NCBI GenBank assembly: GCA_905221195.1
Contig: CAJNCF010000003.1
Span: forward strand, 237,330-301,329
DNA length: 64,000 nt
Direction of reading: 5' to 3'
DNA from: a bacterium
Lineage (GTDB): Bacteria; Bacillota; Bacilli; Lactobacillales; Streptococcaceae
Part shown: positions 27,136 to 37,033 of the stretch, one piece after another
Layout: each line of letters opens with the position of its first letter
Position numbering within the stretch: position 1 is the first letter of the stretch
The notes under the pieces: generated by a model
Databases searched by the model: none
Told to the model about the DNA's origin: nothing
What the model saw: only the letters and a program-made list of their open reading frames with translations
Program-made: the position numbers and the translations under genes

Positions 27136-29049
27136 CTATGCTTTCTTTTCTTGATTTTTTGAAATACTACGATTTTTACCTTCCAAATACACCATCAAAA
27201 TAGAAATATCTGCTGGGTTTACTCCCGAAATACGGCTGGCTTGGCCGATGGTTTCTGGATTGATAAGTTTGAACTTCTGACGGGCTTCTGTCGCGATAGA
27301 ATCAATATCATCCCAGTCGATATTAGCTGGAATACGTTTTTCTTCCATGCGTTTCATCTTGGCAACCTGATCCATGGCTTTAGAAATATAGCCTTCGTAC
27401 TTGATTTCTGTTTCAATCAATTCGATAATCTTGTCATCTAAGTCCTCAGCAGCTGGCCCGATGAAGGCCACCACATCTTGGTAAGAAACTTCTGGACGGC
27501 GAAGGAATTCCTTGGCGGTCACCGCATCTGTCAACGGCTTGAAGCCCATCTCCTCAACCTTGGCATTGGTCTCCTTGACTGGCTTGAGTTTGATGCTATC
27601 TAGGCGCTTCATCTCATTGTCAAATTGATTTTTCTTGATTTCAAAGCGGGCCCAACGTTCATCGTCAACGAGTCCAATCTCGCGTCCCATTTCTGTCAAA
27701 CGCATATCAGCATTGTCATGACGGAGGATGAGACGGTATTCAGCACGACTTGTCAAGAGACGGTAGGGTTCAATGGTTCCCTTGGTCACCAAGTCATCAA
27801 TCATCACTCCGATATAACCATCACTTCGCTTCAAAATCAACTCAGGCTTGCCTTGGATTTTCAGAGCCGCATTGATACCCGCGATAATCCCTTGACCAGC
27901 AGCTTCTTCATAGCCAGACGTTCCATTTGTCTGACCAGCAGTGAAAAGTCCTGAGATTTTCTTGGTTTCCAGAGTCGCACGCAACTGGTGAGGCAAGACC
28001 ATGTCGTACTCGATGGCATAACCTGTCCGCATCATTTCTGCATTTTCCAAACCTTTGATGGAATGAACCAGCTCACGTTGGACGTCCTCAGGCAGACTAG
28101 TTGAAAGACCTTGGACGTAGACTTCCTCTGTATTGCGCCCTTCTGGCTCAAGGAAGAGCTGGTGACGTTCCTTGTCTGCAAAGCGCACAATCTTGTCCTC
28201 AATTGACGGACAGTAACGAGGGCCAACTCCCTTGACCACACCTGTAAACATAGGCGCACGGTGGAGGTTGTTTTGGATAATCTCATGACTGGTACCGTTG
28301 GTGTAGGTCAACCAGCATGGCACTTGGTCCTTGACATAGTCCTCATCACGTGAAGTGTATGAGAAGTGATTAGGCGCTTCGTCCCCTGGCTGAATCTCTG
28401 TCACATCGTAGTTGATAGAAGAAGCCTTGACACGTGGAGGGGTTCCTGTCTTGAAACGACCGATTTCGAGGCCCAATTCCTTGAGATTATCAGCAAGGTT
28501 AATAGAAGCTAGACTGTGGTTTGGCCCTGATGAATACTTGAGGTCTCCGATGATAATTTCCCCACGGAGGGCAGTCCCTGTCGTCACGATAACAGCCTTA
28601 GCAGCATATTCTTGATGGGTAGCTGTACGGACACCGACAACCTTGCCATCTTCCACCAAAATCTCATCAATCATGGTTTGACGAAGGGTCAAATTTTCTT
28701 GATTTTCAACTGTCTTGCGCATTTCCTTAGAGTAAAGCTCCTTGTCAGCCTGCGCACGAAGAGCACGAACGGCAGGACCCTTCCCTGTGTTGAGCATCTT
28801 CATCTGGATGTAAGTCTTGTCAATGGTTTTAGCCATTTCACCACCGAGGGCATCAACTTCACGCACGACAATTCCCTTGGCAGAACCACCGATAGAGGGG
28901 TTACAAGGCATGAAAGCCAGCATTTCAATGTTGATGGTCGCAAGCAAGACCTTGCAACCCATACGGCTAGCTGCTAGGGATGCTTCTACCCCAGCGTGTC
29001 CCGCACCGATTACAATAATATCGTATTCTTCAGTAAAATGATAAGTCAT
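27136..29049 (-). CDS. mnmG: tRNA uridine-34 carboxymethylaminomethyl enzyme MnmG (GidA)
   Basis: MnmG, with MnmE, installs the cmnm5 group on wobble U34 using FAD, methylene-THF and NADH. The 637 residues have the FAD-binding [12 protein letters not shown] (about 13-24), [27 protein letters not shown] with the conserved region for flavin contact, the C-terminal domain that binds MnmE and the family-typical PGDEAP insertion. It lies near mnmA, which thiolates the same nucleotide. Confidence 0.97.
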   Translation of the reverse strand: MTYHFTEEYDIIVIGAGHAGVEASLAASRMGCKVLLATINIEMLAFMPCNPSIGGSAKGIVVREVDALGGEMAKTIDKTYIQMKMLNTGKGPAVRALRAQADKELYSKEMRKTVENQENLTLRQTMIDEILVEDGKVVGVRTATHQEYAAKAVIVTTGTALRGEIIIGDLKYSSGPNHSLASINLADNLKELGLEIGRFKTGTPPRVKASSINYDVTEIQPGDEAPNHFSYTSRDEDYVKDQVPCWLTYTNGTSHEIIQNNLHRAPMFTGVVKGVGPRYCPSIEDKIVRFADKERHQLFLEPEGRNTEEVYVQGLSTSLPEDVQRELVHSIKGLENAEMMRTGYAIEYDMVLPHQLRATLETKKISGLFTAGQTNGTSGYEEAAGQGIIAGINAALKIQGKPELILKRSDGYIGVMIDDLVTKGTIEPYRLLTSRAEYRLILRHDNADMRLTEMGREIGLVDDERWARFEIKKNQFDNEMKRLDSIKLKPVKETNAKVEEMGFKPLTDAVTAKEFLRRPEVSYQDVVAFIGPAAEDLDDKIIELIETEIKYEGYISKAMDQVAKMKRMEEKRIPANIDWDDIDSIATEARQKFKLINPETIGQASRISGVNPADISILMVYLEGKNRSISKNQEKKA

Positions 29050-29058
29050 ATTTCTCTC

Positions 29059-29514
29059 CTATTCCTCAAGATGAATGTGTCTTAGTTGGCCGTCCCAAGT
29101 TGGTAGGGCTGTTTTCAAAAAGGCTGGAACTAGCTGGATATTCTGGAGCTGATCCAAGTCAATCCACTCACAAGGCTGCCTTTTCTCATCTTCCTGCATG
29201 GTCAATGGGGCATCTTCAAGCAAGTCCACCAAATAATGAAACTCGATGTTGTGATAATAAACACCGTCTTGTTCAAAACGATTTTCAACCACAAAAGCTA
29301 GCTGTTCAGCTTGAGCTTTTACACCCAGTTCTTCCCTCACTTCACGGACTACCGCTCCTTCCGTGCTTTCATTGACTTGAATCGCACCGCCAATTGTGTA
29401 ATACTTCCCCTTTTCTTTGGTAACTAGGAGCTTGCCATTTTGAAGAATCAAAGCTGTCGCCCGAACACCAAAAACCGTATTTCCCACTTTTGTCCGAAAG
29501 TCTTGCTGAATCAT
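29059..29514 (-). CDS. Nudix hydrolase
   Basis: The 151 residues contain a complete Nudix box (GAIQVNESTEGAVV followed by REVREELGV, about 41-63), the Mg-binding catalytic loop for cleaving nucleoside-diphosphate-linked substrates. The start at 29514 follows AAAGGA; an in-frame ATG 27 bases upstream lies before that site. The promoter has a perfect -35 (TTGACA, 29648-29653) and an extended -10 (TGCTACAAT, 29626-29634). It lies between mnmA and mnmG but the substrate is not predictable. Confidence 0.9.
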   Translation of the reverse strand: MIQQDFRTKVGNTVFGVRATALILQNGKLLVTKEKGKYYTIGGAIQVNESTEGAVVREVREELGVKAQAEQLAFVVENRFEQDGVYYHNIEFHYLVDLLEDAPLTMQEDEKRQPCEWIDLDQLQNIQLVPAFLKTALPTWDGQLRHIHLEE

Positions 29515-29625
29515 TTTTGTCCTTTCTCTTAAACGACACAAAAACAGTCAAAACTCCAAAGAAGTGCAGGACAAAAAAGCCTGCAACATCCATGAGCTTT
29601 GACCATCATTTCTATTGCTTTTATT

Positions 29626-29653
29626 ATTGTAGCAAATTAAGAAAATTTGTCAA
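29626..29653 (-). promoter_or_regulatory. Promoter for the Nudix gene
   Basis: TTGACA, 16-base spacer, TACAAT preceded by TGC, on the minus strand. It lies between the mnmA stop and the Nudix start, so the Nudix gene has its own promoter. Confidence 0.75.
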
Positions 29654-29654
29654 T

Positions 29655-30854
<1,200 letters not shown>

Positions 30855-30856
30855 TC

Positions 30857-30885
30857 ATTATAACATGCTTGGTTAGAGAAGACAA
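30857..30885 (-). promoter_or_regulatory. mnmA promoter
   Basis: Minus strand: -35 TTGTCT, 17-base spacer, -10 TATAAT (30857-30862) with TG one base upstream. Confidence 0.7.
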
Positions 30886-31017
30886 GGAAAGGAGCCATTC
30901 TTGACTCCTTTGTTGAAAAAATTGTTTTAACCTTGTCCTTTCTTTTCTAAACCGAAAATGAAACGGTAATCGATAAAGATGCCCATGATTGAATAGGCAC
31001 ATAAAAATATCCTACAC

Positions 31018-31209
31018 TTACTTTGCATTATTCCGTGATTGGATGTATTTAACAACAATATAGATAAGAAAGGCAAACATGATTGCCAGATAGCTCACTA
31101 TAAGGAAAACATGCTTAAAAATACTAGTATCAAATAAACTCACGACAGCTAATAATAGATTTATAATAAATACTATCACCGCAAATAGTTGTACTTTTTT
31201 ATCTTTCAT
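31018..31209 (-). CDS. Small two-helix membrane protein, possible immunity protein
   Basis: The 63 residues have two hydrophobic helices (about 8-25 and 32-55) and basic ends. It starts two bases after the stop of the glycine-rich peptide gene, with GGAG in that gene's last codons, so the two are translated together. Small membrane proteins in this position commonly protect the producer from its own bacteriocin; that role is inferred. Confidence 0.65.
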   Translation of the reverse strand: MKDKKVQLFAVIVFIINLLLAVVSLFDTSIFKHVFLIVSYLAIMFAFLIYIVVKYIQSRNNAK

Positions 31210-31211
31210 AA

Positions 31212-31490
31212 CTAGCTCCAACCTAAATTACTTTCCAATATCTTACCGAAATTATAGCCTGACATATAACCTGTTGCTGCACCACAAGTAGCTAAAATAA
31301 ATGAATAGCTAACTGTACCAATAACTGGTAAGGTTATTGTCCCTAGTGCCGCACCAGTTATGGCTCCTGCTATTCCGCCTGCGACACCACCTACACCTCC
31401 ACAAAGCATGGCAAGCCACCCTTCGCCATCAAGATACATCATCTCCTCTTGCTCAATAGCAACATAATTATTTGGTAATACGAGTTCCAT
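31212..31490 (-). CDS. Bacteriocin-like peptide with glycine-zipper core
   Basis: The 92-residue precursor has a 22-residue acidic N-terminus (PNNYVAIEQEEMMYLDGEGW) that looks like a peptide leader, followed by a Gly/Ala-rich core with repeated GxxxG spacing (LCGGVGGVAGGIAGAITGAA) and a hydrophobic tail. This is the make-up of pore-forming class II bacteriocins, although the leader ends in GEG rather than a classic double glycine. AAGGAG precedes the ATG. The promoter (TGCTATAAA, 31555-31563) and a palindrome at 31518-31536 lie upstream, and an rgg gene is divergent 1 kb away. Confidence 0.65.
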   Translation of the reverse strand: MELVLPNNYVAIEQEEMMYLDGEGWLAMLCGGVGGVAGGIAGAITGAALGTITLPVIGTVSYSFILATCGAATGYMSGYNFGKILESNLGWS

Positions 31491-31517
31491 TTATTTTCTC
31501 CTTTTTTATTAAGCATG

Positions 31518-31563
31518 GTTAGGATAGTTTCCTAACAAGTGATTGTCGACTGTGTTTATAGCA
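31518..31563 (-). promoter_or_regulatory. Promoter and palindrome for the bacteriocin-like gene
   Basis: Extended -10 TGCTATAAA at 31555-31563 on the minus strand. GTTAGGA-TAGTT-TCCTAAC at 31518-31536 is a perfect 7-bp inverted repeat between promoter and gene; it could be an operator or a leader hairpin. Confidence 0.5.
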
Positions 31564-31635
31564 CTTAGTTACCTAGATAGCTTTCCTTTATCATGTCTGA
31601 TTTTAAGCCGTTCTAAGATTTAATCCATATTTCTA

Positions 31636-32364
31636 TTACTTGCTATTTTTAAATAATTCGTATTCCTTTTCTTTGATAAATGGAACTGAAAAATTAGAAA
31701 AAATTAGTAGAATCGAAAACAGATATCCATCTTTTTGTATCACTAAAACATAACTTAAAAATATATAGACCATCAAATCTAGTGCAAAAAGAGAAAATAT
31801 CCTCCTTTTCATCATCTCACTTGAATTAAAGATTCTGTTTAATAGAAGCTTTATCGTAGTATCTACACAAATTTTTATCAAAAAGATAAGAGCCAATACA
31901 CGATTATCAACTGTACCATGAAGAATAAATGGAAATATAGTTAACATAAAACTAGAAATCTCTAAATATTTTATCCAAGGAGATTGAGACATCTTACTTT
32001 TAAACTGACTGATTTTCTTATATTCACTAGCTAATCTAGTATCAAAATCTCTACCAATTTTATTAAAGATTAAGAACTCCAGAATAAAAATACTTATTAA
32101 TACGATATAAGTAGAAACGTTTCCTGGGAAAAATTTATTGATTAAAATTGGAAAACTCATTAACAGAATCGAATTTATGGCTAGACAGATAGATACTATT
32201 TTATTTTTCACAGAATATAGAGGTAGTGATACTATTGAGTAGATAAATGCTAAAAAAATAAGCAAAAAATACTCCGTGTTACTTATAATCGACTTAAATG
32301 ACAAAAATATATACAGCCAACACACAATGACGTGTATTTTTTGAATCTTATCTACACTACTCAT
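31636..32364 (-). CDS. Polytopic membrane protein of unknown function
   Basis: The 242 very AT-rich codons encode about six to seven hydrophobic segments with a basic central loop (about 110-135) and a charged C-terminus (FIKEKEYELFKNSK). I recognise no family. AAGAGGAAAAGG precedes the ATG. It lies between the bacteriocin-like gene (145 bases downstream) and the divergent rgg gene, and its low GC marks this stretch as accessory DNA. A role in peptide export or immunity is possible. Confidence 0.7.
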   Translation of the reverse strand: MSSVDKIQKIHVIVCWLYIFLSFKSIISNTEYFLLIFLAFIYSIVSLPLYSVKNKIVSICLAINSILLMSFPILINKFFPGNVSTYIVLISIFILEFLIFNKIGRDFDTRLASEYKKISQFKSKMSQSPWIKYLEISSFMLTIFPFILHGTVDNRVLALIFLIKICVDTTIKLLLNRIFNSSEMMKRRIFSLFALDLMVYIFLSYVLVIQKDGYLFSILLIFSNFSVPFIKEKEYELFKNSK

Positions 32365-32456
32365 CCTTTTCCTCTTATCTTTGGTTCCATTTTTAAACTA
32401 TGTCAAGCTTTTTCACAAATTTATTTCGACTTTCTTTTTTACTATTCCTGTTATTA

Positions 32457-32465
32457 TGATACAAT
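32457..32465 (+). promoter_or_regulatory. Extended -10 promoter for rgg
   Basis: TGATACAAT on the plus strand, 55 bases before the ATG at 32520. Confidence 0.6.
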
Positions 32466-32519
32466 ATTTTTAATATAATTTTATTATTTGTTAACTTTTT
32501 TCACGAAAAGGAGAAAATC

Positions 32520-33383
32520 ATGCGTTATGATTTCGGAAAGGTCTATAAAGAAATGCGTGAGTCAAAGGGGCTGACCCAAGAAGAGGTCTGTGGGGGTGTT
32601 CTCTCAAGAACCAGCCTATCAAAAATCGAAAGCGGTAAGACAACTCCAAAATATGAAAATATGGAATTTCTTCTCCGTCAAATCAATATGAGTTTTGAAG
32701 AGTTTGAATATATCTGTCAACTTTATCAACCAAGTCAACGCACAGAAATTATGCAAACCTATCTCAATATGCGTTCCATTATCGGGACCAGCGATCTTGT
32801 CAATTTATTTCAAAAATGCCAAGACTACCTCAAGACCCACCACGATCTCCCTATAGAAGAAATCAGAGACATGCTTGAAGTTGTCATTTATATCCGTCAA
32901 CACGGGGCAGGGGAACTATCAGATCACGCAGAACAGGTTGTCAAAAAACTTTGGGAAAAAATTGAAAAACAAGATACATGGTATGAAAGTGACCTAAAAA
33001 TCCTCAATACCATCCTTTTCAGCTTGCCCATTGAACACCTCCATCTCATCACTGGAAAAATATTGCAACGCCTAGAAGTTTATAAAAACTATCAACATTT
33101 ATATGAATTGCGAATGACAATTCTGTTAAACCTTTCCACACTCTATCTATACAATCAAGATAAAAACATGTGTAAGCAAATCTGCTACACTTTACTGGAG
33201 GATGCCAAGAACAAGAAAAGCTATGATAGGCTTGCTATCTGCTATGTCCGTATTGGGATTTGTACAGACGATTCTAAACTTATTCAAAAAGGGTTCTCCC
33301 TTCTGGAGCTAACCGAAGAAACTTCTATGCTGTCTCATCTCAAAAAAGAAGTAGGAACCTATTACCAACCGAAGGAAAGATAA
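32520..33383 (+). CDS. Rgg/MutR-family regulator
   Basis: The 287 residues contain an HTH_XRE domain (about 5-60; GKVYKEMRESKGLTQEEVC, SLSKIESGKTTPKYENM) and the helical sensor region. AAGGAG precedes the ATG. It is divergent from the membrane protein and bacteriocin-like genes, its likely targets. I found no short hydrophobic peptide gene in the flanks, so it may respond to another ligand or a remote peptide. It is distinct from the other two Rgg proteins in the window. Confidence 0.9.
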   Translation: MRYDFGKVYKEMRESKGLTQEEVCGGVLSRTSLSKIESGKTTPKYENMEFLLRQINMSFEEFEYICQLYQPSQRTEIMQTYLNMRSIIGTSDLVNLFQKCQDYLKTHHDLPIEEIRDMLEVVIYIRQHGAGELSDHAEQVVKKLWEKIEKQDTWYESDLKILNTILFSLPIEHLHLITGKILQRLEVYKNYQHLYELRMTILLNLSTLYLYNQDKNMCKQICYTLLEDAKNKKSYDRLAICYVRIGICTDDSKLIQKGFSLLELTEETSMLSHLKKEVGTYYQPKER

Positions 33384-33420
33384 AAAGGGATTAGAAAAAA
33401 CTAACTTTCCAATAAAGCTA

Positions 33421-33476
33421 CACAGTGATTCTCTTAGCTTAATTGTGTTCAAGGCTGAAAACACTGTGTGTTTTTT
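33421..33476 (+). terminator. Terminator of rgg
   Basis: CACAGTG (33421-33427) pairs with CACTGTG (33462-33468) around a branched loop (GTGTT/AACAC), followed by TTTTTT. Confidence 0.6.
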
Positions 33477-33520
33477 GAATTGTTGAACGTTCTAAGATTC
33501 GTTTTTTGGGCAATTGTCAA

Positions 33521-34108
33521 TCAGAATGTCCTTTTATCTGTCAACAATCCTAGAAAATCTTGTCGTTTCAAGTCTGAGAAATGTTTGGTTGAAAGACTTC
33601 CCTTTTGAAGTCCATCATCTCTAACCTGTAAATAATAGCTATGTTGGCTTGTTTTAATTGTCAAAAAATCGCCCAATACAAAAACTTTTTTCCAGTTGCG
33701 AATCTCAAATTCTTTTATCTCTGATTTTGGAATGCGGATCAGTCCTTGTCGCAAATCACGATGATGCTCACTTGTGAAAGTCATCCCATTTCCAAGATTT
33801 CTTATCAGTAGTTCATCTGGAGTTACCATCACCAACGCTATTTTAGTTAAGAAAATTTCAACTGTTGGTGGTAAAATAGCCAAATCAAACCAAGGGTGTA
33901 AGTAGCGATAAGCTAAGAAATAATGAGGCTCCTCACCCAATCCTAGTTGTTTATATAAGGTCTTGACCTCACTATCTAACCTCGTTTCAAAAGACACATC
34001 CGAATGCTCTTCTTCCTTCCTCTGATTAAAATAACGCATCCCGACTAGGAAAGCTATAAAGACTATGATAAATATTCCTGATAAAAGATATTTTAAATTG
34101 TAGTTCAT
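33521..34108 (-). CDS. Membrane-anchored protein with a PH-like body
   Basis: One N-terminal helix (about 7-24) anchors a 165-residue cytoplasmic or surface part with alternating beta-type pattern (LIRIPKSEIKEFEIRNWKKV, DFLTIKTSQHSYYLQV), reminiscent of bacterial PH-like domains. The start is the ATG at 34108, seven bases after GGAGG; a GTG three bases upstream is too close. The function is unknown. A 35-residue membrane peptide gene lies just upstream on the same strand. Confidence 0.7.
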   Translation of the reverse strand: MNYNLKYLLSGIFIIVFIAFLVGMRYFNQRKEEEHSDVSFETRLDSEVKTLYKQLGLGEEPHYFLAYRYLHPWFDLAILPPTVEIFLTKIALVMVTPDELLIRNLGNGMTFTSEHHRDLRQGLIRIPKSEIKEFEIRNWKKVFVLGDFLTIKTSQHSYYLQVRDDGLQKGSLSTKHFSDLKRQDFLGLLTDKRTF

Positions 34109-34159
34109 CACTTAACCTCCTGATTCACTACTCTACATAAAGCAGAGGCCTATTTATTT

Positions 34160-34267
34160 TTAAAATAGTGCCATAACAACTTTAAATAAGACGGGTGTCA
34201 TCAAAATGAGGATAGTTCCTATCACAAATATCATGACTACTCGAAAAAGTTCCTTATTTTTAAACAT
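34160..34267 (-). CDS. 35-residue single-helix membrane peptide
   Basis: ATG at 34267 opens 35 codons to TAA. The product begins MFKNKELFRVVMIFVIGTIL and is one hydrophobic helix. GGGGTGG precedes the ATG at a good distance. It is followed after 51 bases by the PH-like gene. A cre site (34333-34346) sits 65 bases upstream. Small peptides like this are often missed; the function is unknown. Confidence 0.6.
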   Translation of the reverse strand: MFKNKELFRVVMIFVIGTILILMTPVLFKVVMALF

Positions 34268-34332
34268 TTTTCCACCCCTTTTCTAGCTACATCATAATTC
34301 TTAACCAAATACAAAGTTAAGAATACCGTTTT

Positions 34333-34346
34333 TGGTAGCGTTTACA
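34333..34346 (-). promoter_or_regulatory. cre (CcpA) site
   Basis: TGTAAACGCTACCA on the minus strand matches the cre consensus TGWAANCGNTNWCA with one mismatch. It lies in the probable promoter region of the 35-residue peptide gene (TTGTGT...TATTCT, 18-base spacer). The rest of 34268-34492 shows no gene. Confidence 0.6.
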
Positions 34347-34454
34347 CAACTCGTTTCACCTATATTATAAATCAACATATATAACCTGTCAAGCAATTAA
34401 AGCAACATATTAGATATTTTTAAAAAGAAGAATTATAGTTATATTTTTACACAT

Positions 34455-34478
34455 AAAAAAGATAGCTTCTGCTATCCT
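34455..34478 (-). terminator. Terminator of the TprA-like regulator gene
   Basis: GATAGC-ttct-GCTATC stem followed on the minus strand by TTTTTT, 15 bases after the stop codon. Confidence 0.8.
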
Positions 34479-34492
34479 TATACATTCTATGA

Positions 34493-35350
34493 CTACTTAT
34501 CCATCAGATATTGTTCTACCTTGAGTGCCATAACTTCATTATTTTCAATTAGATAAAGCACCTTAGCTTTCATATAATAGTCCTTAGCAACAGAGATATC
34601 AAGATCTTCTGTTACATTTCCCAACAAACAATATAAATCTGCTAGCCTAAAGCTACTATGATACTTGTTACAAAATTCAATCATCTCCAATAATAGGGCT
34701 CTGGACTTGTCCATCTCCTCCTGTTTCCAAAGGTGGTAACAATAATTGTATTTTATTTTGATATACAACTCAATTTGTTCACGTACACTGGTATCGATTT
34801 TTGAAAGAGCTACAGAAACCTGTTCATATAGTTGCTCAAATTTCTCCTTATCCTCATCATAGCCTAAGAAAATCAGCAGGGTATTCAAAATATATAAGTA
34901 ATCCACTTTATCAATACTAATCCTACTGAGGATGTCCTCTATTTTTGAAATAGCTAGTTTTAATTGGTGTTCACATTGATAGGTTAGAATGGCATCTATC
35001 CAATCCAGATAAATCTTTTCATCAAAAGATAAGGAAATCTGTTGCTTTCTTTCTCCCTCAAAAGCATATTGCAAAGAGGCGTAATCTTGATTTTCCAATA
35101 ATGTTTCAGACAATCTCTTGAAAGCAGACAAGCCTAGAAACTCTTTCGAAATTTCTCCTGAAAAGAAATAGTCCATATTTAAGCCCATTTTTTCAGATAA
35201 TTTATATAACAAATCTGCTCCTGGCATATATTTGCCTTGTTCCATGCGACTTATCTGAGTTTGTTGGCAAATTCCTTCTGCCAATTCTTTTTGCGACCAA
35301 CCCAGCTCTTTTCGCTTATTTTTTAATCTTGTTGCTAATAATGCATGCAT
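34493..35350 (-). CDS. PlcR/TprA-like regulator (HTH + TPR helices)
   Basis: The 285 residues have an HTH_XRE domain (about 5-60; LATRLKNKRKELGWSQKELA, QTQISRMEQGKYMPGADLLY) and five or so TPR-like helical pairs, like TprA of pneumococci and PlcR/PrgX peptide receptors. The start at 35350 is the first ATG; two GTG codons lie just upstream within the GGTGG ribosome binding site. TprA proteins normally have an adjacent PhrA peptide gene, but none is visible in the 225 bases downstream. Confidence 0.85.
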   Translation of the reverse strand: MHALLATRLKNKRKELGWSQKELAEGICQQTQISRMEQGKYMPGADLLYKLSEKMGLNMDYFFSGEISKEFLGLSAFKRLSETLLENQDYASLQYAFEGERKQQISLSFDEKIYLDWIDAILTYQCEHQLKLAISKIEDILSRISIDKVDYLYILNTLLIFLGYDEDKEKFEQLYEQVSVALSKIDTSVREQIELYIKIKYNYCYHLWKQEEMDKSRALLLEMIEFCNKYHSSFRLADLYCLLGNVTEDLDISVAKDYYMKAKVLYLIENNEVMALKVEQYLMDK

Positions 35351-35451
35351 GCTATCCACCACTATTTATATTCTATAAAAACATTATACTACTTTTTGAG
35401 AAGATTATATCAAATTGGCTACACAGTGTGAATAGGATTCTAAAAAGGAAA

Positions 35452-35480
35452 GAAAAAAGAGCCATTCAAAGCTCTTTTCC
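35452..35480 (-). terminator. Terminator of the LysM protein gene
   Basis: AAAGAGC-TTTGAATG-GCTCTTTTTT on the minus strand, seven bases after the stop codon. Confidence 0.85.
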
Positions 35481-35486
35481 TAGTTC

Positions 35487-36113
35487 TTAATACCAGCCAT
35501 TGTTAAGCCAGAAGTTTTTCGCAGCTGACCATGAACCGTAACGTCCTGCAACGTAGGCATCTGCTACACGTTCTTGGTTTTCAGCTGAGTAGTCACCGTT
35601 CAAGTATGAATCTGTCAATTGGTAACGTCCGATGTAACGTCCGTTTGTAGCTGTGTAGCTACCACCTGATTCTTTTTGAGCGATCCATTCTTTGGCTTCT
35701 GCTTCAGATCCGCTTACAGTTGCAGCAACCGTTTCTTCTGCTGCAGGTGCGCTTGCAGCTGGTGCTGCTTCTTCTACTACTTCTGTAGTTTCTGCTGCTG
35801 GAGCTGAAACAGTTTCATCTTGAGCAGCTGGGGCTGCATAAGTAGTTGGCGCTGGTGTTGCAGCTGGTGCTACAGGGCCGTCGATAACCAACTCTTGACC
35901 AACATAAATCAAATGAATGTTGTCAATGTGATTGTTTTCTGCCAATTTCTCAACAGTTGTGTTGTGAGTTTCAGCGATTTCTGAAAGTGTGTCACCTTCT
36001 TTAACAGTGTAAGTTGATGATTCTTGAGCAGATACAAATGATGGAGCAAATACTGCAAACAAGGCAGCTACTCCTGCAAGAGTTGTTTTAATCTTTTTAG
36101 TTGTTGATTTCAT
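35487..36113 (-). CDS. Secreted LysM protein with Apf/lysozyme-like C-terminus
   Basis: The 208 residues have a signal peptide (1-29, cleavage near SAQE), one LysM domain (about 33-77; YTVKEGDTLSEIAETHNTT, IYVGQELVI) that binds peptidoglycan, an Ala/Pro/Glu/Thr-rich linker (about 80-135) and a C-terminal domain (AKEWIAQKESGGSYTATNG, GRYQLT, about 140-208) like aggregation-promoting factors and small transglycosylases. In pneumococci the matching gene belongs to the WalR cell-wall regulon. A -10 (TATGAT) lies upstream; I found no clear WalR repeat. Confidence 0.9.
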   Translation of the reverse strand: MKSTTKKIKTTLAGVAALFAVFAPSFVSAQESSTYTVKEGDTLSEIAETHNTTVEKLAENNHIDNIHLIYVGQELVIDGPVAPAATPAPTTYAAPAAQDETVSAPAAETTEVVEEAAPAASAPAAEETVAATVSGSEAEAKEWIAQKESGGSYTATNGRYIGRYQLTDSYLNGDYSAENQERVADAYVAGRYGSWSAAKNFWLNNGWY

Positions 36114-36314
36114 ATTCGAAAATTCTCCTTCTTTCTATAGTTCTATCATACCCTTTAAATATTACTGTTTCTTGACACTTTTATGTAGAAATATTACAAA
36201 ATTATTTTTTATTTCCCTAAACGAGCTATTTTTTGTTACAAAAGATGCTTTTTTTATGCTATTTGTAGTGTAAAAAGGTTTTCATCCACAATTAAAGCCA
36301 AGACCTCCATTCTT

Positions 36315-36323
36315 TGATATAAT
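36315..36323 (+). promoter_or_regulatory. Extended -10 promoter for serine dehydratase
   Basis: TGATATAAT on the plus strand, 31 bases before the sdaAB ATG. Confidence 0.7.
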
Positions 36324-36353
36324 AGAGATAAGAATTTTTATAAGGGGAAACTG

Positions 36354-37025
36354 ATGAAATCACTTCGTTTTCAATCTGTCTTTGATATCATCGGACCAGT
36401 TATGATTGGCCCATCTAGTAGCCATACCGCTGGTGCTGTTCGTATTGGGAAGATTGTATCTTCCATTTTTGATGATACTCCGACAGAAGTCGAATTCCAA
36501 CTATTTAACTCATTTGCCAAGACTTATCGTGGTCACGGAACAGACTTAGCCCTTGTTGCAGGTATTTTAGGCATGGATACAGATGATCCTGAAATCCCAA
36601 ATAGTCTGGAGATTGCCCACAAGCGTGGTATCAAGATTGTCTGGACCATTCAAAAAGACAGTAATGCTCCTCACCCAAACACCACTAAAATTACCGTCAA
36701 AAATGCCTACAAGACCATCAGCGTAACTGGTATTTCTATCGGCGGAGGAAATATTCAGGTCACCGAACTCAATGGCTTTGCCGTCTCTCTCAATATGAAT
36801 ACACCGACTATCATTATCGTTCATCAAGATATTCCAGGTATGATTGCCCTCGTAACAGAGGCTCTTTCACGCTATGGTATCAATATCGCCCAGATGAATG
36901 TTACTCGTGAAAAAGCTGGTGAAAAAGCCATTATGATTATCGAAGTCGACAGTCGCAACTGTGATGAGGCCATCGAGGAAATTCGAGAAATCCCTCATCT
37001 CCACAATGTCAATTTCTTTAAATAG
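36354..37025 (+). CDS. sdaAB: L-serine dehydratase, beta subunit
   Basis: The 223 residues contain the conserved GPVMIGPSSSHTAGAVRIG (about 13-31) and a C-terminal ACT domain (about 148-220). With the alpha subunit it forms the iron-sulfur enzyme that converts L-serine to pyruvate and ammonia. GGGGAAA precedes the ATG. It lies eight bases upstream of the alpha subunit gene. Confidence 0.95.
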   Translation: MKSLRFQSVFDIIGPVMIGPSSSHTAGAVRIGKIVSSIFDDTPTEVEFQLFNSFAKTYRGHGTDLALVAGILGMDTDDPEIPNSLEIAHKRGIKIVWTIQKDSNAPHPNTTKITVKNAYKTISVTGISIGGGNIQVTELNGFAVSLNMNTPTIIIVHQDIPGMIALVTEALSRYGINIAQMNVTREKAGEKAIMIIEVDSRNCDEAIEEIREIPHLHNVNFFK

Positions 37026-37033
37026 GAGGAAGC

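Noticed and set aside
29369..29593. 74-residue frame overlapping the Nudix start
   Set aside because: It lies out of frame across the Nudix ribosome binding site and coding start, and its tail has no protein-like pattern.
36114..36353. WalR binding site upstream of the LysM gene
   Set aside because: Single TGTAA-type halves occur, but not the direct repeat with five-base spacing needed for a WalR box.
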